Below, piece after piece: positions 43,913 to 52,109 of a stretch of 64,000 nucleotides of DNA. Numbering within the stretch: the first letter of the stretch is position 1; each line of letters begins with the position of its first letter. The notes beneath the pieces are model-generated. The model was not told the origin of the DNA, made no database searches, and saw only the letters and a list, made by a program, of their open reading frames with translations. Origin of the DNA: Arthrobacter rhizosphaerae (GTDB lineage Bacteria > Actinomycetota > Actinomycetes > Actinomycetales > Micrococcaceae); assembly GCF_023062595.1 (NCBI RefSeq), contig NZ_JALLAN010000004.1:1-64000 (forward strand), read 5' to 3'. A program made the translations under genes and the position numbers.

Positions 43913-44298
43913 CTGTGGACATCTCCGTCAACCTGAAGTCACCTACGCCACCCTATGAACAGATCAGAGCGCAGATTTCCTCCCTTATCACTCTCGGCGC
44001 CCTGGAGCGGGGAGCCAGGTTGCCGCCGGTCCGCGGCCTCGCAGCGGACCTCGGCCTGGCGGCCGGAACCGTTGCCAGAGCCTACAAGGAACTGGAGCAG
44101 GCCGGCCTGATCGAGACCCGACGACGGAACGGTACTGTCGTCGTCGGCCCGCCCGCCGTCGTAGCCCCGCGCTGGGGTGAGGCTCCAGCGTCGGTGACGG
44201 CCGCCGTCGAACATTACATAGCCGAGGGCCGCAAAGCCGGGCTTGCGAACGACACACTGCTCCGGCTCCTGGCAGAACGTCTTGGCGAGCGTCAGTAG
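43909..44298 (+). CDS. YtrA-type GntR transcriptional repressor
   Basis: 129 residues, GTG start. The N-terminal winged helix is of the GntR family (PPYEQIRAQISSLI, ARLPPVRGLAADLGLAAGTV, RAYKELEQAGLIETRRRNGTVV). The C-terminal part is only about 50 residues, the short helical dimerisation tail that defines the YtrA subgroup, so no large effector domain. Likely binds the palindrome at 42215-42244 and represses its own operon. The last codons overlap the thyA promoter element. Confidence 0.92.
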   Translation: MTVDISVNLKSPTPPYEQIRAQISSLITLGALERGARLPPVRGLAADLGLAAGTVARAYKELEQAGLIETRRRNGTVVVGPPAVVAPRWGEAPASVTAAVEHYIAEGRKAGLANDTLLRLLAERLGERQ

Positions 44299-44301
44299 AC
44301 T
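44296..44301 (+). promoter_or_regulatory. Leaderless -10 element of thyA
   Basis: TAGACT lies 6 bases before the GTG at 44308; its first three bases are the stop codon of the GntR gene. Confidence 0.6.
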
Positions 44302-44307
44302 GGAACC

Positions 44308-45111
44308 GTGAGCATTCCTACGCCCTATGAAGACCTCCTGCGTGACGTGCTGGAACATGGCACCCACAAATCAGACCGGACCGGCACAGGTACGCGCAGC
44401 GTATTCGGCCGCCAGATGCGCTTTGACCTAAGCAAAAGTTTCCCCCTGATCACCACAAAGAGAGTTCACTTCAAATCTGTGGCTGTGGAACTGCTGTGGT
44501 TCCTGCGCGGCGAAACCAACGTGAAGTGGATGCAGGACCAAGGCGTCACCATCTGGAACGAATGGGCAGATGCCGACGGCGAACTCGGGCCCGTTTATGG
44601 CGTCCAGTGGCGCAGCTGGCCCACTCCTGACGGCGGACACATCGACCAGATCGCCGAGCTCGTCAAGAACCTGAAGGCCAACCCCGACTCACGCCGGCAC
44701 ATCGTTTCCGCCTGGAATGTTGCCGAACTCCAGGACATGGCGCTGCCGCCATGCCACGTCTTCTTCCAGTTCTACGTGTCTGACGGGAAGTTGTCCTGCC
44801 AGCTGTACCAGCGTTCGGCAGACACCTTCCTGGGCGTCCCCTTCAACATCGCTTCCTACGCCCTGCTGACCTGCATGTTGGCGCAGCAGGTAGGCCTGGA
44901 ACCAGGGGAATTCGTCTGGACCGGCGGCGACGTGCACATCTACGAGAATCACATGGACCAGGTTCTGAAGCAGCTCGCCCGGGAACCGTATGAATATCCG
45001 CAGTTGAAGATCAACCGCAAGCCTGACTCGATTTTTGACTACACCCTGGACGACTTCGAGGTCGTTGGCTATCAGCACCACCCCACGATTAAGGCCCCGA
45101 TCGCCGTATGA
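44308..45111 (+). CDS. thyA: Thymidylate synthase
   Basis: Methylates dUMP to dTMP with methylene-tetrahydrofolate. 267 residues, GTG start. The catalytic cysteine lies in [12 protein letters not shown], followed by [21 protein letters not shown] (conserved, given in part) and [12 protein letters not shown]. It ends PTIKAPIAV, the usual ThyA terminus. Its stop overlaps the start of the dihydrofolate reductase gene (ATGA), pairing the two enzymes of the folate/dTMP cycle. Confidence 0.97.
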   Translation: MSIPTPYEDLLRDVLEHGTHKSDRTGTGTRSVFGRQMRFDLSKSFPLITTKRVHFKSVAVELLWFLRGETNVKWMQDQGVTIWNEWADADGELGPVYGVQWRSWPTPDGGHIDQIAELVKNLKANPDSRRHIVSAWNVAELQDMALPPCHVFFQFYVSDGKLSCQLYQRSADTFLGVPFNIASYALLTCMLAQQVGLEPGEFVWTGGDVHIYENHMDQVLKQLAREPYEYPQLKINRKPDSIFDYTLDDFEVVGYQHHPTIKAPIAV

Positions 45112-45701
45112 ACAGCAAAGATTCCGAATCCCAGGCAGCGCCGGAAGGTTTCACTGCAGACCTGGCTGAAAGCATCACCGGCGTCGGCTTGGTGTGGGCA
45201 CAGACCACCGCCGGAGTTATTGGCAAGGACGGCGACATGCCGTGGCACCTCCCCGAGGACCTGAAGCACTTCACGAAGCTCACCGCAGGGCACCCCGTGA
45301 TCATGGGGCGCAAGACCTGGCTGTCCTTCCCTGCCAAGTACCGTCCGCTGCCCGGCCGGACCAACATCGTGATAACCCGGCAGGAAAACTGGGGCAGCAC
45401 TCCCGAAGCGGAGGGCGCCGTCGTCGTGAAGTCCCTGGATGACGCATTGCTCGAATCCCAGTTCGTGCCCGGCGGGAGTACCGTCTGGATCCTGGGCGGC
45501 GGGGAAATCTTCGCCCAGTCCGTGGATATTGCCGACGTCGCCGTGGTCACCTTCATCGATTCAGAGGCCGACGGCGACACTTACGCCCCGGAGCTCGGTT
45601 ACGAATGGGAGAACTCGGCCAACGAACCGCCCAAGGGCTGGCTCACGTCGGCCAACGGCACACGCTACCGGTTCACTGTATGGCGCCGGAAGGGTGCATA
45701 G
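45108..45701 (+). CDS. folA: Dihydrofolate reductase
   Basis: Regenerates tetrahydrofolate with NADPH. 197 residues, longer than the usual 160 because of about 25 extra N-terminal residues before [21 protein letters not shown]. The substrate aspartate/glutamate position (PEDLKHF), MGRKTWLSF and the NADPH motif [10 protein letters not shown] are present. Overlaps thyA by 4 bases and is followed with no gap by a small membrane-protein gene. Confidence 0.95.
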   Translation: MNSKDSESQAAPEGFTADLAESITGVGLVWAQTTAGVIGKDGDMPWHLPEDLKHFTKLTAGHPVIMGRKTWLSFPAKYRPLPGRTNIVITRQENWGSTPEAEGAVVVKSLDDALLESQFVPGGSTVWILGGGEIFAQSVDIADVAVVTFIDSEADGDTYAPELGYEWENSANEPPKGWLTSANGTRYRFTVWRRKGA

Positions 45702-45920
45702 ATGTTGAAGAAACCAGAAACTCTATTCGTGCTGGGCTACATGCTGTTGCCTCTGCTCGCGCTGCTGTCTGCCATCGTCGGCCTGACCATGATCCTGGGC
45801 GGAAACAAGATCGTCGGCATCGTTGTGCTGGTTGTTGTGGCCCAGGTCTTTGCCTTTGGCGCCTTCTTTGCCATCCGGGCGCGGAAACAGTTGCTGCTCT
45901 CGGAGGGTCCGGGCGCCTGA
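45702..45920 (+). CDS. Small two-span membrane protein after folA
   Basis: 72 residues with two hydrophobic helices (LFVLGYMLLPLLALLSAIVG and IVGIVVLVVVAQVFAFGAFF) and a short basic C terminus. Its ATG follows the folA stop directly, so it belongs to the thyA-folA transcript. No recognised family. Confidence 0.78.
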   Translation: MLKKPETLFVLGYMLLPLLALLSAIVGLTMILGGNKIVGIVVLVVVAQVFAFGAFFAIRARKQLLLSEGPGA

Positions 45921-45954
45921 TCTGCGTCTTTGGTGCCTGATCGGCTTCTTTGGT
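45915..45954. repeat. 20-bp tandem duplication before asd
   Basis: Two adjacent 20-base units (45915-45934 and 45935-45954) with 18 matches, spanning the end of the small membrane-protein gene and the asd upstream region. Confidence 0.75.
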
Positions 45955-46015
45955 GAGCTATTTCGCCGTCCGCCGGGAGTGACGTAACCGACTGCGCCTT
46001 TGCGGTTCTGAAGTC

Positions 46016-46021
46016 TAAACT
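46016..46021 (+). promoter_or_regulatory. Leaderless -10 element of asd
   Basis: TAAACT lies 6 bases before the ATG at 46028; no Shine-Dalgarno sequence is present. Confidence 0.6.
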
Positions 46022-46027
46022 GAACGA

Positions 46028-47158
46028 ATGACTACAGCAGCTACACCTTCCGTCGGCCTGGTCGGATGGCGCGGTATGGTCGGCTCCGTCCTGATGCAGC
46101 GTATGCAGGACGAGGGCGACTTCGCCAACATCAACCCGGTGTTCTTCTCCACCTCGAACGCAGGAGGTGCCGCGCCTTCCTTCGCAGAGGGCTCAGGCAA
46201 GCTCGAGGACGCGTTCGACGTCGACACGCTGGCTAAGCTGCCCATTATTGTCACCGCCCAGGGCGGCGACTACACCAAGCGCGTCCACACCGAGCTTCGC
46301 AGCCGCGGCTGGGATGGCCTGTGGATCGATGCCGCCTCCACCCTGCGTATGAGCGATGACTCGATCATCGTGCTGGACCCGATCAACCGCGACGTCATCG
46401 ACAAGGGTCTGGTCAATGGAACCAAGGACTTCATCGGTGGCAACTGCACAGTGTCTTGCATGCTGATGGGCATGGGCGGATTGTTCAAGAACGGCCTCGT
46501 CGAGTGGGGCACCTCCATGACGTACCAGGCTGCCTCCGGTGGGGGTGCCCGCCATATGCGCGAGCTTCTGAGCCAGTTCGGCACTCTCAACGCCGAGGTC
46601 AGCTCGGAACTGGACGACCCGGCGTCGGCCATTTTGGAAATCGATCGCAAGGTTCTGGCACACCAGCGCACAGATATCGACGCGACGCAGTTCGGTGTCC
46701 CGCTTGCAGGCTCGCTGATCCCCTGGATCGACGCGGACCTGGGCAATGGCCAGTCCAAGGAAGAGTGGAAGGCGGGTGTGGAGACCAACAAGATCCTCGG
46801 CACTTCCGCCGAGAACCACATCATGATGGACGGCTTGTGCATCCGGATCGGCGCCATGCGTTCGCACTCCCAGGCTCTGACCCTCAAGCTCCGCGAAGAC
46901 CTCTCCGTAGCTGAGATCGAGAGCATCCTGGCCTCTGACAACGAGTGGGCCAAGGTGGTGCCGAATACCAAGGAAGACTCCATGGCGAGCCTTACCCCGG
47001 TGGCTGCGTCCGGCACGCTGGATATCCCCGTGGGCCGAATCCGCAAGCTCGAAATGGGCCCGGAGTACATCAGCGCCTTCACCGTGGGCGATCAGCTCCT
47101 CTGGGGCGCCGCCGAACCGCTGCGCCGCATGCTGAACATCGCTACCGGGACTCTCTAG
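46028..47158 (+). CDS. asd: Aspartate-semialdehyde dehydrogenase
   Basis: Reduces aspartyl phosphate to the semialdehyde, feeding lysine/diaminopimelate, threonine and methionine synthesis. 376 residues. The N-terminal NADP site reads [18 protein letters not shown] and the catalytic cysteine is in GGNCTVSCM. The sequence is of the longer type usual in Gram-negatives and Arthrobacter-like Actinobacteria (WRGMVGSVL rather than the short Gram-positive form). Appears leaderless. Single gene, followed by a repeat-rich intergenic region. Confidence 0.95.
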   Translation: MTTAATPSVGLVGWRGMVGSVLMQRMQDEGDFANINPVFFSTSNAGGAAPSFAEGSGKLEDAFDVDTLAKLPIIVTAQGGDYTKRVHTELRSRGWDGLWIDAASTLRMSDDSIIVLDPINRDVIDKGLVNGTKDFIGGNCTVSCMLMGMGGLFKNGLVEWGTSMTYQAASGGGARHMRELLSQFGTLNAEVSSELDDPASAILEIDRKVLAHQRTDIDATQFGVPLAGSLIPWIDADLGNGQSKEEWKAGVETNKILGTSAENHIMMDGLCIRIGAMRSHSQALTLKLREDLSVAEIESILASDNEWAKVVPNTKEDSMASLTPVAASGTLDIPVGRIRKLEMGPEYISAFTVGDQLLWGAAEPLRRMLNIATGTL

Positions 47159-47170
47159 CCCTTTTAGCTG

Positions 47171-47221
47171 CACCCCGCTCATCAACACACCCCGCTCACC
47201 AACACACCCCGCTCACCTCAA
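47171..47221. repeat. Three 17-bp repeats after asd
   Basis: CACCCCGCTCA occurs at 47171, 47188 and 47205 with an exact 17-base period, immediately before a large inverted repeat that shares the CCCCGCT core. Confidence 0.85.
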
Positions 47222-47223
47222 TC

Positions 47224-47281
47224 ACGGCCGTGCCCCGCTTGAGCTGCCCTTTCCCGGGCCGCTCAAGCGGGGCACGGCCGT
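47224..47281. repeat. 21-bp perfect inverted repeat
   Basis: Perfect 21-base arms (47224-47244 with 47261-47281) and a 16-base loop, between convergent asd and the endonuclease-like gene. Position suggests a bidirectional terminator. Its right arm contains TCAAGCGGGGCA, a 12-mer that recurs in the tandem repeats at 48346-48720. Confidence 0.85.
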
Positions 47282-47291
47282 CTTTGCGTGG

Positions 47292-48257
47292 TTAGCCAGC
47301 CAGCCGTTTCTGCGCCCGGACAAGCGTGGCGCCAACCCGCCGTCGTATTGCCCAGGGGTCTTCGAGCTGCTGCCAATCGAGCCGCAGAAATATCCACCCT
47401 TCTTCGGTGAGGGCATTTTCACGCCTCCGTTCAGCCAGAAGTACTTCGTCTGCCGGCTTGTAATCGCCGTATTTTGCTTTGCCGTCGAACTCAATGACCA
47501 CCCTGGAAGCCGGGTCCGCAAAGTCTGCACGGAAGAGCCCGGCGCTCGTCGGAATCTCGTACTGGGGGACAAACGAGTGAAGGCCAAAGGAATGCAGCAA
47601 CAGGCGTGTGCGGGTTTCTCCGGCAGATTCCGAACGGACGTCCAGGGCATCCAGCACCGCAGCCGCACGCATGCTCCCCCGCTTCACCGGACTTTCCTCA
47701 AGCATCTTCCTCATGCTCGCCAGGTCCGCCCCCTTCCGCAAGGCATCGTCCCCGATCACGGCGGCAGCGTCGAGACGGAGGATCCTGGCACAGTCCAGTA
47801 CTGTGCGTTCCAGGCTGGTTACCTGAATGTCCCTGCCATCGGCAGTCTGCAGCGTGATGAGGTCTGAGGAGTCCAGCGGAAGGCGGTGGGTCCGAACATC
47901 GGTCCCAGTGCTCGTGGCGGAGTTTGAATAGCTCGTGGTGACATGGACCAACCGCCCACAGTTCCAGACCTGGCACGAGTGAAGTCGCGCGGCACTCGAA
48001 TGGCTGTAGCAAGACGTTCCACCCGTGGATTCGTAGTGTGCGTGGATCCGCAGGTCGTCACGCTCCCACGGTGTGAGTCGATTCCATTCGTCAGTGCGCA
48101 CATACGCCCCGCGGCGCAGGCGAAGCAACACCCCGGAGCGAACACCGACAGTCAGCACACGATCACCCAGTTCAGCCAGAGCGAGTTGTTGAGTGGAGGC
48201 AACGGCACGTGCTGGCCAGCGCGAGTCGATGACCGTGATCAGCTCGTGGGGGTTCAT
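47292..48257 (-). CDS. AbiEi-like / DUF559 endonuclease-like protein
   Basis: 321 residues. The N-terminal part (VLLRLRRGAYVRTDEW) looks like the winged helix of AbiEi-type antitoxins. The C-terminal part is a DUF559/Vsr-like PD-(D/E)xK nuclease domain: FRADFADPASRVVIEFDGKAKYGD (in part) gives D, then E-x-D-G-K, followed by RRRENALTEEGW and a final hydrophobic-basic strand. No toxin gene is beside it, so it is an orphan. Flanked on both sides by related repeats. Such proteins are common in Actinobacteria but poorly understood. Confidence 0.8.
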   Translation of the reverse strand: MNPHELITVIDSRWPARAVASTQQLALAELGDRVLTVGVRSGVLLRLRRGAYVRTDEWNRLTPWERDDLRIHAHYESTGGTSCYSHSSAARLHSCQVWNCGRLVHVTTSYSNSATSTGTDVRTHRLPLDSSDLITLQTADGRDIQVTSLERTVLDCARILRLDAAAVIGDDALRKGADLASMRKMLEESPVKRGSMRAAAVLDALDVRSESAGETRTRLLLHSFGLHSFVPQYEIPTSAGLFRADFADPASRVVIEFDGKAKYGDYKPADEVLLAERRRENALTEEGWIFLRLDWQQLEDPWAIRRRVGATLVRAQKRLAG

Positions 48258-48345
48258 GGTTCAAGGCTGGATGCCTGAGCCTCGTATCGGCAGGCCCCAG
48301 GGGCCGTATGTGGAAAAGTCAGCGGTCCAGCTCTTTGCTCCCGCG

Positions 48346-48720
48346 CCTCCACGAGCCCTACGACCGGCCCCAAGCCACAAAACCGCTCCCGCCCAAGGCC
48401 GGTCAAGCGGGACAGGGCCGGGTCCAGCCTCCACGAGCCCTACGACCGGCCCCAAGCCACAAAACCGCTCCCGCCCAAGGCCGGTCGAGCGGGGCAAGGC
48501 CGGTCAAGCGGGGCAAGGCCGGGTCCAGCCTCCACGAGCCCTACGACCGGCCCCAAGCCACAAAACCGCTCCCGCCCAAGGCCGGTCGAGCGGGGCAAGG
48601 CCGGTCGGGCCGGACAGGGCCGGGTCCAGCCTCCACGAGCCCTACGACCGGCCCCAAGCCACACGACCGCTCCCGCCCAAGGCCGGTCGAGCGGGGCAGG
48701 GCCGGTCGAGCCGGCCGGAC
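48346..48720. repeat. GC-rich tandem repeat array, four 82/101-bp units
   Basis: Units starting CCTCCACGAGCCCTACGACC occur at 48346, 48428, 48529 and 48630. The first is 82 bases; the next two are 101 because a 19-base GGTC(A/G)AGCGGGGCAAGGCC block is doubled; the last is cut by the next gene. Each unit carries a 9-bp inverted repeat (CGACCGGCC / GGCCGGTCG). It fills the gap between the AlkZ-like stop and the endonuclease-like gene; no gene lies in 48258-48723. Confidence 0.92.
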
Positions 48721-48723
48721 CCC

Positions 48724-49890
48724 TCAGGTGGACAGGAACTTCAGGTAGCGTTCACCGGCTTTCCGGAACCCTGCCGCTGTTGCTGAGCCCAGGGGCTTGG
48801 CCTCGTCAAAGGTTACGGGCACGACCGCGGCAGCCTTGCCACTCCCCTGCAGCGCCCAGGTGCCCACCACCTCACCGCCTGAGACGATGATTTTCTTGAA
48901 AACGCCGTTGCCGCCCGGGACGATCTTGTCTACATGCTCCGGGGAAAGCACCAGGCTGCGGTCCGTGTAACCGAGCAGAAATTCGTCGAAGGCGGGGAGG
49001 GCCAGCACCGAACGCTGCCCAGGTACGCCGGCGTCGAGCATTTCCGCCGTGGAGGGCGACAGCCAGTAGGTGGTCCCCTCAAATTCCAGCTTCACAAGCT
49101 CGGACCCGACCGATCTCAACCCTTGGCGGACCTCGGTGAGGGGGATGCCGGACCACCAGGAAAAATCGCGTTCAGTGGCAGGCCCGTGGCTGCGCATGTA
49201 ACGAAGAACCCATTCAGCAATGCCCTCCTCGCGTTCCAGGCTCCGCGACTCGGGAATCCACTCGTCGAACGCAGAAAACTTCTGCTGGTTTCCAGCCAGT
49301 GGACCAAGGACGATCGAGGCGGTTTGACACAGCAGACCCAGCAGATGGACTCCGCGCTGCTCCTTGGTCACCTGGCCAGCAGCCTCGAAGGCCGCGAACA
49401 TTTCCTGCCGGGTGGCTGCTTTTCCACCCGTCAGCACTTCCAAGGCGACGTCACGGCACAGTTTGATGTCGCCTTCGGAAATCTCAAGTTGCCGGTGCCG
49501 TGTCGCAGCCCCCCGGATCATCCGCGGGGTGGTGATGCTCAGCATCCAGCGCAGGTCCTCCGGAGCCACCAGATGCAACGTCCCACGCATGGGCCAGGAA
49601 CGGACGATTTCGCCGGCGTCAAGGGCAGACCGAACCGATCCAAGCCCTGCACCAGATGAGCGCAGGCCCACCGCCCAGAGTGCTGCCGGCAGGTCCTGGG
49701 CCTGCATTGCGGTCATCCACCGGACCGTCTCAGGCACGGAGCCGAGGCCCTCGCCCTGTACACCTTGGGATACCAGACGCAGCCGCCCCATAATCCGGGC
49801 CGAAAGCCGCACGGGCACGTTCGAAGAATCGCGGGTGGGAACTGAAGCTGAGTCGCCCGCCGAATGCTGAGCCTGCGCCTGTGCCGTCAT
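48724..49890 (-). CDS. AlkZ/YcaQ-like winged-helix DNA glycosylase family protein
   Basis: 388 residues of the HTH_42/AlkZ family. WMTAMQAQDLPAALWAV contains the QxQ motif of this family near residue 62, and RSWPMRGTLHLV follows. Characterised members unhook DNA crosslinks or protect antibiotic producers from their own DNA-alkylating product. A 20-residue Ala/Gln/Ser-rich N terminus precedes the domain. ATG start with a leaderless TAGGAT. The exact substrate cannot be predicted. Confidence 0.82.
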   Translation of the reverse strand: MTAQAQAQHSAGDSASVPTRDSSNVPVRLSARIMGRLRLVSQGVQGEGLGSVPETVRWMTAMQAQDLPAALWAVGLRSSGAGLGSVRSALDAGEIVRSWPMRGTLHLVAPEDLRWMLSITTPRMIRGAATRHRQLEISEGDIKLCRDVALEVLTGGKAATRQEMFAAFEAAGQVTKEQRGVHLLGLLCQTASIVLGPLAGNQQKFSAFDEWIPESRSLEREEGIAEWVLRYMRSHGPATERDFSWWSGIPLTEVRQGLRSVGSELVKLEFEGTTYWLSPSTAEMLDAGVPGQRSVLALPAFDEFLLGYTDRSLVLSPEHVDKIVPGGNGVFKKIIVSGGEVVGTWALQGSGKAAAVVPVTFDEAKPLGSATAAGFRKAGERYLKFLST

Positions 49891-49896
49891 GGCAAC

Positions 49897-49902
49897 ATCC
49901 TA
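49897..49902 (-). promoter_or_regulatory. Leaderless -10 element of the AlkZ-like gene
   Basis: TAGGAT on the minus strand, 6 bases before the ATG at 49890. Confidence 0.58.
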
Positions 49903-50039
49903 GGACCAGCTGCGGACGAATACAGTCCGCGGTGAGCCACTCCCTGGACTTCCGTGCCGATAAGGTGTCCTGGTCCGATATAAGCCCGGTCTAAAAGCAA
50001 AGTACAGCCAACTCCCAGTTGGGGCCCAGCCCGCGCTCC

Positions 50040-50045
50040 TACGCT
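50040..50045 (+). promoter_or_regulatory. Leaderless -10 element of a membrane-protein gene
   Basis: TACGCT lies 6 bases before the ATG at 50052 and decides that start among several upstream and overlapping alternatives. Confidence 0.55.
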
Positions 50046-50051
50046 GAATTC

Positions 50052-50564
50052 ATGACCATGGGTGACTTATGGCCCCTCCTGCGGCCCGTATGCCGGAGGC
50101 TCGCCCTGTTGGGTTGGGCCTCCAGCGCTGCAGGCATGGCTGCTGGACTTGCCGTGGCTGTGGCCAGCGGGACCAGTCTTTCACCGGCCATGGCGACGCT
50201 GCAGCGGGTCTCTTCGGCAGGCATCGTGCTGGCAGTATTCAGCTTCACTGCGGCGGTATTTCTCCAGCCGCACCAGGAAAGGGCCGCCGAAGCTGCTCGG
50301 GAAGCTGCTCCGGACACCGGGGAAGCGCTCCCATCCACGCTGCGAAGCTTTCTGCCCGGCACAGTGGTACTCCTGCTTGGAGCCGTGGCCTTCGCGGGAG
50401 CCGGACTGCTTCTTCGAAGCGGGCCCAGTCCCCAATCGGTGGCCTTCTGCCAGGTCTTCGGACTGGCAGCAGCGGCATCGGGCTTCACCTATCTGCTGTT
50501 CACCAGGGCGGCGCCGCACCCCCCGACGGAAAACAGGCCATCCAGCCCACCTCCAGAAAGCTGA
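50052..50564 (+). CDS. Four-span membrane protein, function unknown
   Basis: 170 residues from the ATG at 50052 (MTMGDLWPLL). Four hydrophobic segments in two pairs, separated by an acidic cytoplasmic-type stretch (AAEAAREAAPDTGEA), and a proline-rich end (ENRPSSPPPES). Two other long frames overlap here, but only this one has a sensible membrane-protein composition and a leaderless promoter. Its stop meets the convergent murB stop. No family recognised. Confidence 0.65.
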   Translation: MTMGDLWPLLRPVCRRLALLGWASSAAGMAAGLAVAVASGTSLSPAMATLQRVSSAGIVLAVFSFTAAVFLQPHQERAAEAAREAAPDTGEALPSTLRSFLPGTVVLLLGAVAFAGAGLLLRSGPSPQSVAFCQVFGLAAAASGFTYLLFTRAAPHPPTENRPSSPPPES

Positions 50565-50565
50565 A

Positions 50566-51633
50566 CTACAGCTCGACGCCGATCAGGAGGGGTTCCGGAT
50601 GCAGTTCAATGCCAAAGCGTTCGACGACGCCGCGCCTCACCTCACGCGCGATAGCCGCCATATCGGAGGCCTTGGCGGAGCCGCGGTTGGTGATGGCCAG
50701 GGTGTGCTTGGTGGACAACGCAGCCCGGCCTCCCGAGACGCTGTCCGGTTCCAATCCGAAGCCCTTGGCGAAGCCCGCCTTATCGATGAGCCAGGCAGCT
50801 GAGAGTTTCACCAAGCCATCGGTACCGGCCGGGTAGCGGGGCGCGTCCTGTGGCAGCTCGTCCGCGACAGCAGGAGGAACGATCGGGTTGGTGAAGAACG
50901 ATCCCGTTGAGTAGGTGTCCCTGTCCGCGGCATCCAGGACCATACCCTTGGAGGCCCGGAGCCGCAGCACTTCCCGCCGTACGTCATTGGAGTACGCCCT
51001 CTTGCCCTGTTCGACTCCAAGCGCACGCGCCAGTTCGGCATAGCGGATGGGTGCACTCATACGGCCTAGCGGCAACTGGAACTCGACCGTGAGCACCACA
51101 AACCGGGGGGACCCCTTCACCGTTGTCTGCTTCAGCAGGGAATCCCTGTAGCCGAACTTCAGCTCGGAGTTCGTAAACGTCCGCACAGCGTTCTGCTCCC
51201 GGTCCCACGTCCGCACGGCTGCTATGGTCTGCGAGACATCTGCTCCGTACGCACCCACGTTTTGAACCGGAGTGGCGCCCGTGGAGCCGGGTATCCCGGA
51301 GAGGGCTTCGATGCCGGACCAGGCGTGCAGCACCGCGTGCTTCACCAGGTCATCCCAGTTGTGGCCCGCCTGGACCACCACGGCCACCCCGCCGCACGAT
51401 TCTTCGGCGCTGACTGTGAAACCCTCGGAGGCGAGCTTCAGGACGGTTCCGGGGAACCCGTCGTCGGAAATCAGGAGATTGGATCCGCCGCCGATGATGA
51501 GCAGCGGCTCCCCCGCGGCGTCGGCGGAACGCACGACGTCGATGATCTCGGCTTCCGTGCGGGCCTCCACGAAGGTGGCGGCGGGACCGCCGACGGCGGC
51601 AGTGGTGAGTTCGGCGAGCAGCGTCTGGGTCAC
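50566..51633 (-). CDS. murB: UDP-N-acetylenolpyruvoylglucosamine reductase
   Basis: Second step of peptidoglycan precursor synthesis, FAD- and NADPH-dependent. 355 residues, GTG start. FAD-binding PLLIIGGGSNLLISDDGF, GIPGSTGATPVQNVGAYGADV, and the catalytic-serine segment TYSTGSFFTNPIV are present. It is the longer actinobacterial type I form. A TAGGCT lies exactly 6 bases before the GTG. Stands upstream of no co-directional partner; convergent with a small membrane-protein gene. Confidence 0.96.
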   Translation of the reverse strand: MTQTLLAELTTAAVGGPAATFVEARTEAEIIDVVRSADAAGEPLLIIGGGSNLLISDDGFPGTVLKLASEGFTVSAEESCGGVAVVVQAGHNWDDLVKHAVLHAWSGIEALSGIPGSTGATPVQNVGAYGADVSQTIAAVRTWDREQNAVRTFTNSELKFGYRDSLLKQTTVKGSPRFVVLTVEFQLPLGRMSAPIRYAELARALGVEQGKRAYSNDVRREVLRLRASKGMVLDAADRDTYSTGSFFTNPIVPPAVADELPQDAPRYPAGTDGLVKLSAAWLIDKAGFAKGFGLEPDSVSGGRAALSTKHTLAITNRGSAKASDMAAIAREVRRGVVERFGIELHPEPLLIGVEL

Positions 51634-51639
51634 CTCAAC

Positions 51640-51645
51640 AGCCTA
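51640..51645 (-). promoter_or_regulatory. Leaderless -10 element of murB
   Basis: TAGGCT on the minus strand, 6 bases before the GTG at 51633. Confidence 0.62.
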
Positions 51646-51669
51646 ACGGGGATCGAAGGATCCACAGTT

Positions 51670-52107
51670 TCAGCCAAGCCTGACTACGGCTTGGGCCTTC
51701 ATCAGCACTTTTTGTCCTCCGGAGACGACGGTGAGGTCCACGCGCGCAGTCTTGGCATCCTCATCGAGTGCTCCGACTGCACCGCTGACCTCGATGCTGG
51801 CGCCGGGCTCGTCGGTTCCCGTGGTGTCGGTTACCGGGACGGGCTTGGTGAAGCGGGTCTGGAAATCCACAATCGCTGCCGGGTCGCCAGCCCAGTCGGT
51901 GACCAGCTGCACGGCGGCTCCCATGGTGAACATGCCGTGGGCGATGACACCGGGGAGGCCCACACCCGTGGCGAATGACTCGTTCCAGTGAATGGGGTTG
52001 AAGTCCCCCGAGGCGCCGGCGTACTTGACCAGATCCTGCCGGGTGACGCTGATGGTACGGCTGCCAAGATCCTGGCCGATAGTGAGGTCTGTGAAGGAAG
52101 GTGTCAT
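51670..52107 (-). CDS. MaoC-type dehydratase subunit, HadB-like
   Basis: 145 residues of the hot-dog fold with the hydratase 2 motif: YAGASGDFNPIHWNE carries the catalytic aspartate and histidine, and HGMFTMGAAVQLVTDW follows. With the neighbour it resembles the mycobacterial HadA/HadB (R)-3-hydroxyacyl-ACP dehydratase pair. Starts 2 bases after the partner's stop, so the two are co-translated. Acts in fatty-acid metabolism; acyl chain length unknown. Confidence 0.88.
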   Translation of the reverse strand: MTPSFTDLTIGQDLGSRTISVTRQDLVKYAGASGDFNPIHWNESFATGVGLPGVIAHGMFTMGAAVQLVTDWAGDPAAIVDFQTRFTKPVPVTDTTGTDEPGASIEVSGAVGALDEDAKTARVDLTVVSGGQKVLMKAQAVVRLG

Positions 52108-52109
52108 GG

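Noticed and set aside
47292..48257. Type IV (AbiE) toxin-antitoxin pair
   Set aside because: Only the AbiEi-like N terminus is present, fused to a DUF559-type domain; no AbiEii nucleotidyltransferase gene is adjacent.
48346..48720. CRISPR array
   Set aside because: Units are long, contiguous and nearly identical, with no unique spacers and no cas genes nearby.
50062..50836. Two overlapping plus-strand frames of about 250 codons running into murB
   Set aside because: They overlap both the four-span membrane gene and murB; their Arg/Ser/Pro-rich, motif-free products look like frame shadows.
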